In this document: positions 50,299 through 62,896 of the stretch, in pieces
Layout of the letters: each line of letters opens with the position of its first letter
How positions within the stretch are numbered: position 1 is the stretch's first letter
From: Panorpa germanica
Taxonomy: Eukaryota; Arthropoda; Insecta; Mecoptera; Panorpidae
DNA: 64,000 bases
Reading direction: 5' to 3'
Assembly (NCBI GenBank): GCA_963678705.1
Contig: CAVMBN010000187.1
Span: 55,332 to 119,331 of the forward strand
Notes under the pieces: model-generated
Told to the model about the DNA's origin: nothing
Databases searched by the model: none
What the model saw: the letters and a program-made list of their open reading frames with translations, nothing else
Made by a program: the position numbers and the translations under genes

Positions 50299-51887
50299 TA
50301 CATACTTGTACTTATGCCTACTTACTTACCATTTGTTTGTTACCATTAAATGTTCATGAACGATCAATCACTATTTCCAAGAAAACCGCATATATTGTTC
50401 ACCTAATCACTTATAACAAATAATACACTCTCTCTATTATTTAAAACACGCATTTATATAAACTAATTCTTATGTTTTAATATTATTTATAGTTAATGTT
50501 AATCGACTTACTTGATAGTGGGCGGCAACCTTTTGTCTTCCGTATATTTGTAGTGTTTATATGAGGTCTTTCTTATATAGCTCTACAGATTTCTTAAATT
50601 TCTTAACCACTTGATGTTTTAGCACTAACTCTAACCTAATTATTATCACTTTTTTTGTTTATCGCACTTATTAATGTCTTACATCAAACATAAAAGTTAC
50701 AAATTTGAGGTTATGTTTATAAGACCGCGTGTACGCGTAATGAAAAATTCGTTTTTAACACTGGTTTTTCCAACTGTCAAACTTTTGTAAAAACACTTTG
50801 TTTAGGGTAAATTAACACAAATTTAAAACAAACTTAAATACTTTTCGTTTGAAAAAGTATTCATATAATTTATTATATTTTTTTCCATTATTAATTTTTC
50901 ACTTTTAATCACTTTTTTCACCTAAAGTAGCAGGAGCCGATCACACACATAGTAGATAGGAACCACTTGTGTTGCAAAGCAATATTAACGTCCTTGCAAA
51001 CCAATACGTAGGTCTTCCTTTTTGTATTAAGTCTTATCTGTCTTGCCAGAGCTTATGCATATATGCATTCATCTCTTTGGCAATATATTTGGTATCGTCT
51101 CCAGACTTTTATCCTACTGCCGCATTAACTTTAAATCCTCAAAATTTGTCGCATTAATTTTAAATCATCAAAATTTGATTTTTTCAGTTCTAGCGTAATT
51201 TGTACTTGAGTAAGTGCATGAGTGATTTTTAAATCTAAAGGAATTGTCCCCAATATCACTTGCACCACTTCTGTAGATACAGTTCTGCAACAACGCGTCA
51301 TCGTCAATAACATAGTTCTTTGCATGGAAGATCTGAAAGATTGATCCTGTAATACCATGCCGAAGCACAATACACAACTATTAGCATAAATGCTCCCTTG
51401 TATAGTGTCGGCATAGTTGCTGAGTTTAAGCTTCATTCCGTCCTTGTGACACGCGCAAGGTGTGTTACAAGTTTATCATTCGTTGTTACTGTATTTGTTT
51501 CGTAGCTTTGTAGCTTCAAGAAACTACAGATTTTATATATAGCAATTCGAGAACGGCTTTCTAGGGTTTCTGTACTATTTGCACCGATAAAGATCACATT
51601 ATCGTTGGCAAAACATATGTCTACACAACCTTTCGAGTGAGAAACACAGTTCTCGTCGAATACCATGTTTTAGAGCTTGGGCCCTATTACAGATCGCTGA
51701 GGACAACTTTTAGATAGTTGCCTTTTCATGGAACGGTAATCGGTTTGTAAAATAATGTTCGACAATGAAAATAGTTCTCCATAGCGCAGTAGACGTACCT
51801 ATAGGTTTTTGCCGGTCTAATTCTTTGAAGGTCACTTGGCCACCGGACATCAACAAAGGCACACTGAATTTCTATAAATATCTCATA
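50299..51887 (-). repeat. Monomer U25 (type 4 left, +TT; SRIAIYK right)
   Basis: 1,589 bp. The AT half starts like U29 and U32 (GTTAATCGAC, ATATAGCTCT) but then has TGTTTATC and the extra TT of type 3+TT. The core frame is cut to 51433-51666 by a stop at the LWN codons. Confidence 0.92.
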
Positions 51888-53473
51888 TACATACTTGTAC
51901 TTATGCCTACTTACTTACTATTTATTTGTTACCATTGAATGTTCATGAACGATTAATCACTATTTCCAAGAAAACCGCATATATTGTTCACTTAATCACT
52001 TATAACAATTAATACACTCTCATTATTATTTAAAACACGCATTTATATAAACTAATTCTTGTGTTTTAATATTATTTATAGTTATTGTTATTCGACTTAC
52101 TTGATAGTTGGCGGCAACCTTTTGTCTTCCGTATATTTGTAGTGTTTATATGAGGTCTTCCTTATATATCTCTGCAGATTTCTTGAATTTTAAACCACTT
52201 GATGTTTTAGCACTAACACTAACCTAATTATTATCACTTTTTTTGTCTATGGCACTTATTAATGTCTTATATCAAACATCAAAGTTACAAATTTGAGGTT
52301 ATGTTTATAAGACCGCGTGTACGCGTAATGAAAAATTCGTTTTTAACACTGGTTTCCAACTGTCAAACTTTTGTAAAAACACTTTGTTTAGGGTAAATTA
52401 ACAAAAATTTAAAACAAACTTAAATACTTTTCGTTTGAAAAAGTATTCATATAATTTATTTAATTTTTTTCCATAATTAATTTCTCACTTTTAATCACTT
52501 TTTTCACCTAAAGTAGCAGGAGTCGATCACACACATAGTAGATAGGAACCACTTGTGTTGCAAAGCAATATTAACGTCCTTGTAAACCAATACGTAGGTC
52601 TTCCTTTTTGTATTAAGTCCCATCTGTCTTGCCAGAGCTTATGCATATATGCATTCATCTCTTTGGCAATATATTTGGTATCGTCTCCAGACTTTAATCC
52701 TACAGTCGCATTAACTTTAAATCCTCGAAATTTGTCGCATTAATTTTAAATCATTAAAATTTGATTTTTTCAGTTCTAGCGTAATTTGTACTTGAGTAAG
52801 TGCATGAGTGATTTTTAAATCTAATGGAATTGTCCCCAATATCACTTGCACCACTTCTGTAGATACAGTTCTGCAACAACGCGTCATCGTCAATAACATA
52901 GTTCTTTGCATGGAAGATCTGGAAGATTGATCCTGTAATACCATGCCGAAGCACAATACACAACTATTAGCATAAATGCCCCCTTGTATAGTGTCGGCAT
53001 AGTTGCCGAGTTTAAGCTTCATTCCGTCCTTGTGACACGCGCAAGGTGTGTTACAAGTTTATCATTCGTTGTTACTGTATTTGTTTCGTAGCTTTGTAGC
53101 TTCAAGAAACTACAGATTTTATAAATAGCAGGTCGAGAACGGCTTTCTAGGGTTTCTGTACTATTTGCACCGATAAGGATCACATTATCGTTGGCAAAAC
53201 ATATGTCTACACACCCTTTCGAGTGAGAAACACAGTTCTCGTCGAATACCATGTTCCAGAGCTCAGGCCCCATTACAGATCGCTGAGGACAACCTTTAGA
53301 TAGTTGCCTTTTCATGGAACTGTAATCGGTTTGTAAAATAATGTTCGACAATGAAAATAGTTCTCCATAGCGCAGTAGACGTACCTATAGGTTTTTGCCG
53401 GTCTAATTCTTTGAAGGTCACTTAACCACCGGACATCAACAAAGGCACACTGAATTTCTATAAATATCTCATA
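51888..53473 (-). repeat. Monomer U26 (type 2), best-preserved relic
   Basis: The core (53019-53351) and full connection frame (52717-53022) are both open and the C-terminal block is undamaged. It is used as the reference for the relic entry below. Confidence 0.93.
52530..53473 (-). pseudogene. R1-clade reverse transcriptase relic (reference copy, in U26)
   Basis: Reading the minus strand from 53473 down, four blocks appear in family order. First is a motif A-like block (EIQCAFVDVRW, about 53410-53465) with E where the catalytic D is expected. Next, in the frame 53351-53019, are motif B KGCPQRSVMGPELWN (R replaces the usual G after PQ) and motif C ICFANDNVILI (N replaces the first D). In the frame 53022-52717 follow NSCVLCFG and RTVSTEVVQVILGTIPLDL, a block typical of R1-type proteins after the RT. 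Last is KLWQDRWDLIQKGRPTYW at about 52587-52640. The second and third frames overlap as ATGA, so one frameshift separates them; another precedes the last block. The 110-codon frame has no ATG at its start. Family assignment is by recognised motifs; the loss of catalytic residues shows it is dead. Confidence 0.78.
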
Positions 53474-54969
53474 TACATACTTGTACTTATGCCTACTTAC
53501 TTACCATTTGTTTGTTACCATTGAATGTTCATGAACGATTAATTACTATTTCCAAGAAAACCGCATATATTGTTCACTTAATCACTTATAACAATTAATA
53601 CACTCTCATTATTATTTAAAACACGCATTTATATAAACTAATTCTTGTGTTTTAATATTATTTATAGTTAATGTTATTCGACTTACTTGATAGTGGGCGG
53701 CAACCTTTTGTCTTCCGTATATTTGTAGTGTTTATATAAGGTATTTCGCACTTATTAATGTCTTATATCAAACATCAAAGTTACAAATTTGAGGTTATGT
53801 TTATAAGACCGCGTGTACGCGTAATGAAAAATTCGTTTTTAACACTGGTTTCCAACTGTCAAACTTTTGTAAAAACACTTTGTTTAGGGTAAATTAACAA
53901 AAATTTAAAACAAACTTAAATACTTTTCGTTTGAAAAAGTATTCATATAATTTATTTAATTTTTTTCCATTATTAATTTTTCACTTTTAATCACTTTTTT
54001 CACCTAAAGTAGCAGGAGCCGATCACACACATAGTAGATAGGAACCACTTGTGTTGCAAAGCAATATTAACGTCCTTGTAAACCAATACGTAGGTCTTTC
54101 TTTTTGTATTAAGTCCCATCTGTCTTGCCAGAGCTTATGCATATATGCATTCATCTCTTTGGCAATATATTTGGTATCGTCTCCAGACTTTTATCCTACA
54201 GCCGCATTAACTTTAAATCCTCGAAATTTGTCGCATTAATTTTAAATCATTAAAATTTGATTTTTTCAGTTCTAGCGTAATTTGTACTTGAGTAAGTGCA
54301 TGAGTGATTTTTAAATCTTAAGGAATTGTCCCCAATATCACTTGCACCACTTCTGTAGATACAGTTCTGCAACAACGCGTCATCGTCAATAACATAGTTC
54401 TTTGCATGGAAGATCTGGAAGATTGATCCTGTAATACCATGCCGAAGCACAATACACAACTATTAGCATAAATGCCCCCTTGTATAGTGTCGGCATAGTT
54501 GCCGAGTTTAAGCTTCATTCCGTCCTTGTGACACGCGCAAGGTGTGTTACAAGTTTATCATTCGTTGTTACTGTATTTGTTTCGTAGCTTTGTAGCTTCA
54601 AGAAACTACAGATTTCATATATAGCAGGTCGAGAACGGCTTTCTAGGGTTTCTGTACTATTTGCACCGATAAGGATCACATTATCGTTGGCAAAACATAT
54701 GTCTACACACCCTTTCGAGTGAGAAACACAGTTCTCGTCGAATACCATGTTCCAGAGCTCAGGCCCCATTACAGATCGCTGAGGACAACCTTTAGATAGT
54801 TGCCTTTTCATGGAACTGTAATCGGTTTGTAAAATAATGTTCGACAATGAAAATAGTTCTCCATAGCGCAGTAGACGTACCTATAGGTTTTTGCCGGTCT
54901 AATTCTTTGAAGGTCACTTAACCACCGGACATCAACAAAGGCACACTGAATTTCTATAAATATCTCATA
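53474..54969 (-). repeat. Monomer U27 (type 3) with 90-bp deletion
   Basis: 1,496 bp. AAGGT is joined to ATTTCGCACTT at about 53743, removing the stretch that holds TCTACAG and CACTAACACTAACC. The core frame is open at 54515-54847. Confidence 0.93.
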
Positions 54970-56554
54970 AACATACTTGTACTTATGCCTACTTACTTAC
55001 CATTTGTTTGTTACCATTGAATGTTCATGAACGATCAATCACTATTTCCAAGAAAACCGCATATATTGTTCACTTAATCACTTATAACAATTAATACACT
55101 CTTATTATTATTTAAAACACGCATTTATATAAACTAATTCTTGTGTTTTAATATTATTTATAGTTAATGTTATTCGACTTACTTGATAGTGGGCGGCAAC
55201 CTTTTGTCTTCCGTATATTTGTAGTGTTTATATCAGGTCTTCCTTATATATCTCTACAGATTTCTTAAATTTTAAACCACTTGATGTTTTAGCACTAACA
55301 CTAACCTAATTATTATCACTTTTTTTGTCTATCGCACTTATTAATGTCTTATATCAAACATCAAAGATACAAATTTGAGGTTATGTTTATAAGACCGCGT
55401 GTACGCGTAATGAAAAATTCGTTTTTAACACTGGTTTCCAACTGTCAAACTTTTGTAAAAACACTTTGTTTAGGGTAAATTAACACAAATTTAAAACAAA
55501 CTTAAATACTTTTCGTTTAAAAAAGTATTCATATAATTTATTTAATTTTTTTCCATAATGAATTTCTCACTTTTAATCACTTTTTTTACCTAAAGTAGCA
55601 GGAGCCGATCACACACATAGTAGATAGGAACCACTTGTGTTGCAAAGCAATATTAACGTCTTTGTAAACCAATACGTAGGTCTTTCTTTTTGTATTAAGT
55701 CCCATCTGTCTTGCCAGAGCTTATGCATATATGCATTCATCTCTTTGGCAATATATTTGGTATCGTCTCCAGACTTTTATCCTACAGCCGCATTAACTTT
55801 AAATCCTCGAAATTTGTCGCAATAATTTTAAATCATCAAAATTTGATTTTTTCAGTTATAGCGTAATTTGTACTTGAGTAAGTGCATGAGTGATTTTTAA
55901 ATCTAAAGGAATTGTCCCCAATATCACTTGCACCACTTCTGTAGATACAGTTCTGCAACAAGGCGTCATCGTCAATAACATAGTTCTTTGCATGGAAGAT
56001 CTGGAAGATTGATCCTGTAATACCATGCCAAAGCACAATACACAACTATTAGCATAAATGCCCCCTTGTAAAGTGTCGGCATAGTTGCCGAGTTTAAGCT
56101 TCATTCCGTCCTTGTGACACGCGCAAGGTGTTTACAAGTTTATCATTTGTTGTTACTGTATTTGTTTCGTAGCTTTGTAGCTTTAAGAAACTACAGATTT
56201 TATATATAGCAGGTCGAGAACGGCTTTCTAGGGTTTCTGTGCTATTTGCACCGATAAGGATCACATTATCGTTGGCAAAACGTATGTCTGCACAACATTT
56301 CGAGTGAGAAACACAGTTATCGTCGAATACCATGTTCCAGAGCTCAGGCCCGATTACAGATCGCTGAGGACAACCTTTAGATAGTTGCCTTTTCATGGAA
56401 CGGTAATCGGTTTGAAAAATAATGTTCGACAATGAAAATAGTTCTCCATAGCGCAGTAGACGTACCTATAGGTTTTTGCCGGTCCAATTCTTTGAAGGTC
56501 ACTTGGCCACCGGACATAAACAAAGGCACACTAAATTTCTATACATATCTCATA
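54970..56554 (-). repeat. Monomer U28 (type 1), first of trimer copy 1
   Basis: 1,585 bp. GGTGTTTAC for GGTGTGTTAC (two bases lost) fuses the end of the core frame (56094-56432) to a different ending. The same loss is in U31. TATCAGGTC and CATAATGAATTTC are also shared only with U31. Confidence 0.93.
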
Positions 56555-58142
56555 TACATACTTGTACTTATGCCTACTTACTTACCATTTGTTTGTTACC
56601 ATTGAATGTTCATGAACGATCAATCACTATTTCCAAGAAAACCGCATATATTGTTCACCTAATCACTTATAACAAATAATACACTCTTTCTATTATTTAA
56701 AACACGCATTTATATAAACTAATTCTTATGTTTTAATATTATTTATAGTTAATGTTAATCGACTTACTTGAAAGTGGGCGGCAACCTTTTGTCTTCCGTA
56801 TATTTGTAGTGTTTATATGAGGTCTTTCTTATATAGCTCTACAGATTTCTTGAATTTCTTAACCACTTGATGTTTTAGCACTAACACTAACCTAATTATT
56901 ATCACTTTTTTTGTCTATCGCACTTATTAATGTCTTATATCAAACATCAAAGTTACAATTTTAAAGTTATGTTTATAAGACTGCGTGTACGCGTAATGAA
57001 AAATTCGCTTTTAACACTGGTTTCCAACTGTCAAACTTTTGTAAAAACACTTTGTTTAGGGTAAATTAACACAAATTTAAAACAAATTTAAATACTTTTC
57101 GTTTGAAAAAGTATTTATATAATTTATTTAATTTTGTTCCGTAATTAATTTCTTACTTTTAATCACTTTTTTCACCTAAAGTAGCAGGAGCCGATCACTC
57201 ACATAGTAGATTGGAACCACTTGTGTTGCAAAGCAATATTAACGTCCTTGTAAACTAATACGTAGGTCTTCCTTTTTGTATTAAGTCCGATCTGTCTTGC
57301 CAGAGCTCATGCATATATGCCTTTATCACTTTTGCAATATATTTGGTATCGTCTCCAGACTTTTATCCTACAGCCGCATTATCTTTAAATCCTCGAAATT
57401 TGTCGCATTAATTTTAAATCATCAAAATTTGATTTTTTCAGTTCTAGCGTAATTTGTACTTGAGTAGGTGCTTGAGTGATTTTTAAATTTAAAGGAATTG
57501 TCCCCAATATCACCTGCACCACTTCTGTAGATACAGTTCTGCAACAACGCGGCATCGTCAATAACATAGTTCTTTGCATGGAAGATCTGGAAGATTAATC
57601 CTGTAATACCATGCCAAAGCAAAATACACAACCATTGGCATAAATGCCCTTTTGCATAGTGTCGGCATAGTTGCCAAATTTGAGCTTCATTCAGTCCTTG
57701 TTACACGCGCAAGGTGTGGTTCAAGTTTATCATTCGTTGTCACCGTATTTGTTTCGTAGCTATGTAGCTTCAAGAAACTACAGATTTTATCTATAGCAGG
57801 TCGAGAACGGCTTTCTAGTTGTTCTGTACTATTTGCACCGATAAGGATCACATTATCGTTGGCAAAACATACGTTTACACACTCTTTCGAGTGAGAAACA
57901 CAGTTCTCGTCGAATACCATGTTCTAGAGCTCAGGCCCCATTACAAATCGCTAAGGACAACCTTTAGATAGTTGCCTTTTCATGGAACGGAAATCAGTTT
58001 GTAAAATGAATGTTCGACAATGAAAATAGTTCTCCATAGCGCAGAAGACGTACCTAGAGGTTTTTGCAGGTCTAATTCTTTAAAGGTCATTTGGCCACCA
58101 GACATTATCAAAGGCACACTGAATTTTTATAAATATTTCATG
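56555..58142 (-). repeat. Monomer U29 (type 4), second of trimer copy 1
   Basis: Strongly diverged. The relic core is reduced to 57687-57920 (HSKECVNVCF, STEQLES). One inserted base at AAATGAATGTTCG shifts the upstream frame. Shares these with U32. Confidence 0.92.
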
Positions 58143-59723
58143 TACATACTTGTACTTATGCCTACTTACTTACCATTTGTTTGTTACCATTGTATGTTTA
58201 TGAACGATCAATCACTATTTCCAAGAAAACCGCATATATTGTTCACCTAATCCCTTATAACAATTAATACACTCTCTTTATTATTTAAAACACGCATTTA
58301 TATAAACTAATTCTTATGTTTAAATATTATTTATAGTTAATGTTAATCGACTTACTTGATAGTGGGCGGCAACCTTTTGTCTTCCGTATATTTGTAGTGT
58401 TTATATGAGGTCTTCCTTATATAGCTCTACAGATTTCTTAAATTTCTTAGCCACTTGATGTTTTAGCACTAACACTAACCTAATTTTTATCACTTATTTG
58501 TCTATCGCACTTATTAATGTCTTATATCAAACATCAAAGTTACAATTTTAAGGTTATGTTTATAAGACTGCGTGTACGCGTAATGAAAAATTCGTTTTTA
58601 ACACTGGTTTGCAACTGTCAAACTTTTGTAAATCACTTTGTTTAGGGTAAATTAACACAAATTTAAAACAAACTTAAATACTTTTCGTTTGAAAAAGTAT
58701 TCATATAATTTAATTTTGTTCCGTAATTAATTTCTTACTTTTAATCACTTTTTTCACCTAAAGTAGCAGGAGCCGATCACACACATAGTAGATAAGAACC
58801 ACTTGTGTTGCAAAGCAATATTAACGTCCTTGTAAACCAATACGTAGGTCTTCCTTTTTGTATTAAGTCCCATCTGTCTTGCCAGAGCTTATGCATATAT
58901 GCATTCATCACTTTGGCAATATATTTGGTATCGTCTCCAGACTTTTATCCTACAGGCGCATTATTTTTAAATCCTCGAAATTTGTCGCATTAATTTTAAA
59001 TCATCAAAACTTGATTTTTTCAGTTCTAGCGTAATTTTTACTTGAGTAAGTGCATAAGTGATATTTAAATCTAAAGGAATTGTCCCCAATATCACCTGCA
59101 CCACTTCTGTAGATACGGTTCTGCAACAGCGCGTCATCGTCAATAACATAGTTCTTTGCATGGAAGATATGGAAGATTGATCCTGTAATACCATGCCGAA
59201 GCACAATATACAACCATTGGCATGAATGCCCCCTTGTATAGTGTCGGCATAGTTGCTGAGTTTAAGCTTCATTCCGTCCTTGTGACACGCGCAAGGTGTG
59301 TTACAAGTTTATCATTCGTTGTTACTGTATTTGTTTCGTAGCTTTGTAGCTTCAAGAAACTACAGATTTTATATATAGCAGGTCGAGAACGGCTTTCTAG
59401 GGTTTCTGTACTATTTGCACCGATAAGGATCACATTATCGTTGGCAAAACATATGTCTACACAACCTTTCGAGTGAGAAACACAGTTCTCGTCGAATACC
59501 ATGTTCCAGAGCTTAGGCCCCATTACAGATCGCTGAGGACAACCTTTAGATAGTTGCCTTTTCATGCAACGGTAATCGGTTTGTAAAATAATGTTCGACA
59601 ATGAAAATAGTTCTCCATAGCGCAGTAGACGTACCTATAGGTTTTTGCCGGTCTAATTCTTTGAAGGTCACTTAACCACCGGACATCAACAAAGGCACAC
59701 TGAATTTCAATAAATATCTCATA
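58143..59723 (-). repeat. Monomer U30 (type 4 left, U7/U9-like right)
   Basis: 1,581 bp. The AT half has TTTAATTTTGTTCCG and GTAAATCACTT deletions shared with U33, but from about 58800 on it carries the GGIHANGC/LNITYALT variants of U7 and U9. The core frame is open at 59269-59601. Confidence 0.92.
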
Positions 59724-61308
59724 TACATACTTGTACTTATGCCTACTTACTTACCATTTGTTTGTTACCATTGAATGTTCATGAACGATCAATCACTATT
59801 TCCAAGAAAACCGCATATATTGTTCACTTAATCACTTATAACAATTAATACACTCTCATTATTATTTAAAACACGCATTTATATAAACTAATTCTTGTGT
59901 TTTAATATTATTTATAGTTAATGTTATTCGACTTACTTGATAGTGGGCGGCAACCTTTTGTCTTCCGTATATTTGTAGTGTTTATATCAGGTCTTCCTTA
60001 TATATCTCTACAGATTTCTTAAATTTTAAACCACTTGATGTTTTAGCACTAACACTAACCTAATTATTATCACTTTTTTTGTCTATCGCACTTATTAATG
60101 TCTTATATCAAACATCAAAGATACAAATTTGAGGTTATGTTTATAAGACCGCGTGTACGCGTAATGAAAAATTCGTTTTTAACACTGGTTTCCAACTGTC
60201 AAACTTTTGTAAAAACACTTTGTTTAGGGTAAATTAACACAAATTTAAAACAAACTTAAATACTTTTCGTTTGAAAAAGTATTCATATAATTTATTTAAT
60301 TTTTTTCCATAATGAATTTCTCACTTTTAATCACTTTTTTTACCTAAAGTAGCAGGAGCCGATCACACACATAGTAGATAGGAACCACTTGTGTTGCAAA
60401 GCAATATTAACGTCTTTGTAAACCAATACGTAGGTCTTTCTTTTTGTATTAAGTCCCATCTGTCTTGCCAGAGCTTATGCATATATGCATTCATCTCTTT
60501 GGCAATATATTTGGTATCGTCTCCAGACTTTTATCCTACAGCCGCATTAACTTTAAATCCTCGAAATTTGTCGCAATAATTTTAAATCATCAAAATTTGA
60601 TTTTTTCAGTTATAGCGTAATTTGTACTTGAGTAAGTGCATGAGTGATTTTTAAATCTAAAGGAATTGTCCCCAATATCACTTGCACCACTTCTGTAGAT
60701 ACAGTTCTGCAACAAGGCGTCATCGTCAATAACATAGTTCTTTGCATGGAAGATCTGGAAGATTGATCCTGTAATACCATGCCGAAGCACAATACACAAC
60801 TATTAGCATAAATGCCCCCTTGTAAAGTGTCGGCATAGTTGCCGAGTTTAAGCTTCATTCCGTCCTTGTGACACGCGCAAGGTGTTTACAAGTTTATCAT
60901 TCGTTGTTACTGTATTTGTTTCGTAGCTTTGTAGCTTTAAGAAACTACAGATTTTATATATAGCAGGTCAAGAACGGCTTTCTAGGGTTTCTGTGCTATT
61001 TGCACCGATAAGGATCACATTATCGTTGGCAAAACGTATGTCTACACAACCTTTCGAGTGAGAAACACAGTTCTCGTCGAATACCATGTTCCAGAGCTCA
61101 GGCCCGATTACAGATCGCTGAGGACAACCTTTAGATAGTTGCCTTTTCATGGAACGGTAATCGGTTTGAAAAATAATGTTCGACAATGAAAATAGTTCTC
61201 CATAGCGCAGTAGACGTACCTATAGGTTTTTGCCGGTCCAATTCGTTGAAGGTCACTTGGCCACCGGACATAAACAAAGGCACACTAAATTTCTATACAT
61301 ATCTCATA
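59724..61308 (-). repeat. Monomer U31 (type 1), first of trimer copy 2
   Basis: Starts 4,754 bp after U28 and shares its private markers, including the GGTGTTTAC deletion. The core frame is 60968-61186 and the connection frame 60610-60858 (MTPCCRT). Confidence 0.93.
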
Positions 61309-62896
61309 TACATACTTGTACTTATGCCTACTTACTTACCATTTGTTTGTTACCATTGAATGTTCATGAACGATCAATCACTATTTCCAAGAAAACCGCA
61401 TATATTGTTCACCTAATCACTTATAACAAATAATACACTCTCTCTACTATTTAAAACACGCATTTATATAAACTAATTCTTATGTTTTAATATTATTTAT
61501 AGTTAATGTTAATCGACTTACTTGATAGTGGGCGGCAACCTTTTGTCTTCCGTATATTTGTAGTGTTTATATGAGGTCTTTCTTATATAGCTCTACAGAT
61601 TTCTTGAATTTCTTAACCACTTGATGTTTTAGCACTAACACTAACCTAATTATTATCACTTTTTTTGTCTATCGCACTTATTAATGTCTTATATCAAACA
61701 TTAAAGTTACAATTTTAAAGTTATGTTTATAAGACTGCGTGTACGCGTAATGAAAAATTCGCTTTTAACACTGGTTTCCAACTGTCAAACTTTTGTAAAA
61801 ACACTTTGTTTAGGGTAAATTAACACAAATTTAAAACAAACTTAAATACTTTTCGTTTGAAAAAGTATTTATATAATTTATTTAATTTTGTTCCGTAATT
61901 AATTTCTTACTTTTAATCACTTTTTTCACCTAAAGTAGCAGGAGCCGATCACTCACATAGTAGATTGGAACCACTTGTGTTGCAAAGCAATATTAACGTC
62001 CTTGTAAACTAATACGTAGGTCTTCCTTTTTGTATTAAGTCCGATCTGTCTTGCCAGAGCTTATGCATATATGCCTTTATCACTTTTGCAATATATTTGG
62101 TATCGTCTCCAGACTTTTATCCTACAGCCGCATTATCTTTAAATCCTCGAAATTTGTCGCATTAATTTTAAATCATCAAAATTTGATTTTTTCAGTTCTA
62201 GCGTAATTTGTACTTGAGTAGGTGCTTGAGTGATTTTTAAATTTAAAGGAATTGTCCCCAATATCACCTGCACCACTTCTGTAGATACAGTTTTGCAACA
62301 ACGCGGCATCGTCAATAACATAGTTCTTTGCATGGAAGATCTGGAAGATTAATCCTGTAATACCATGCCGAAGCAAAATACACAACCATTGGCATAAATG
62401 CCCTTTTGCATAGTGTCGGCATAGTTGCCAAATTTAAGCTTCATTCAGTCCTTGTTACACGCGCAAGGTGTGGTTCAAGTTTATCATTCGTTGTCACCGT
62501 ATTTGTTTCGTAGCTTTGTAGCTTCAAGAAACTACAGATTTTATCTATAGCAGGTCGAGAACGGCTTTCTAGTTGTTCTGTACTATTTGCACCGATAAGG
62601 ATCACATTATCGTTGGCAAAACATACGTTTACACAACCTTTCGAGTGATAAAAACAGTTCTCGTCGAAAACCATGTTCCAGAGCTCAGGCCCCATTACAA
62701 ATCGCTAAGGACAACCTTTAGATAGTTGCCTTTTCATGAAACGGAAATCAGTTTGTAAAATGAATGTTCGACAATGAAAATAGTTTTCCATAGCGCAGAA
62801 GACGTACCTAGAGGTTTCTGCAGGTCTAATTCTTTAAAGGTCATTTGGCCACCAGACATTATCAAAGGCACACTGAATTTTTATAAATATTTCATG
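61309..62896 (-). repeat. Monomer U32 (type 4), second of trimer copy 2
   Basis: Starts 4,754 bp after U29 with the same inserted base and STEQLES variant. The core frame is 62441-62695. Confidence 0.92.
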
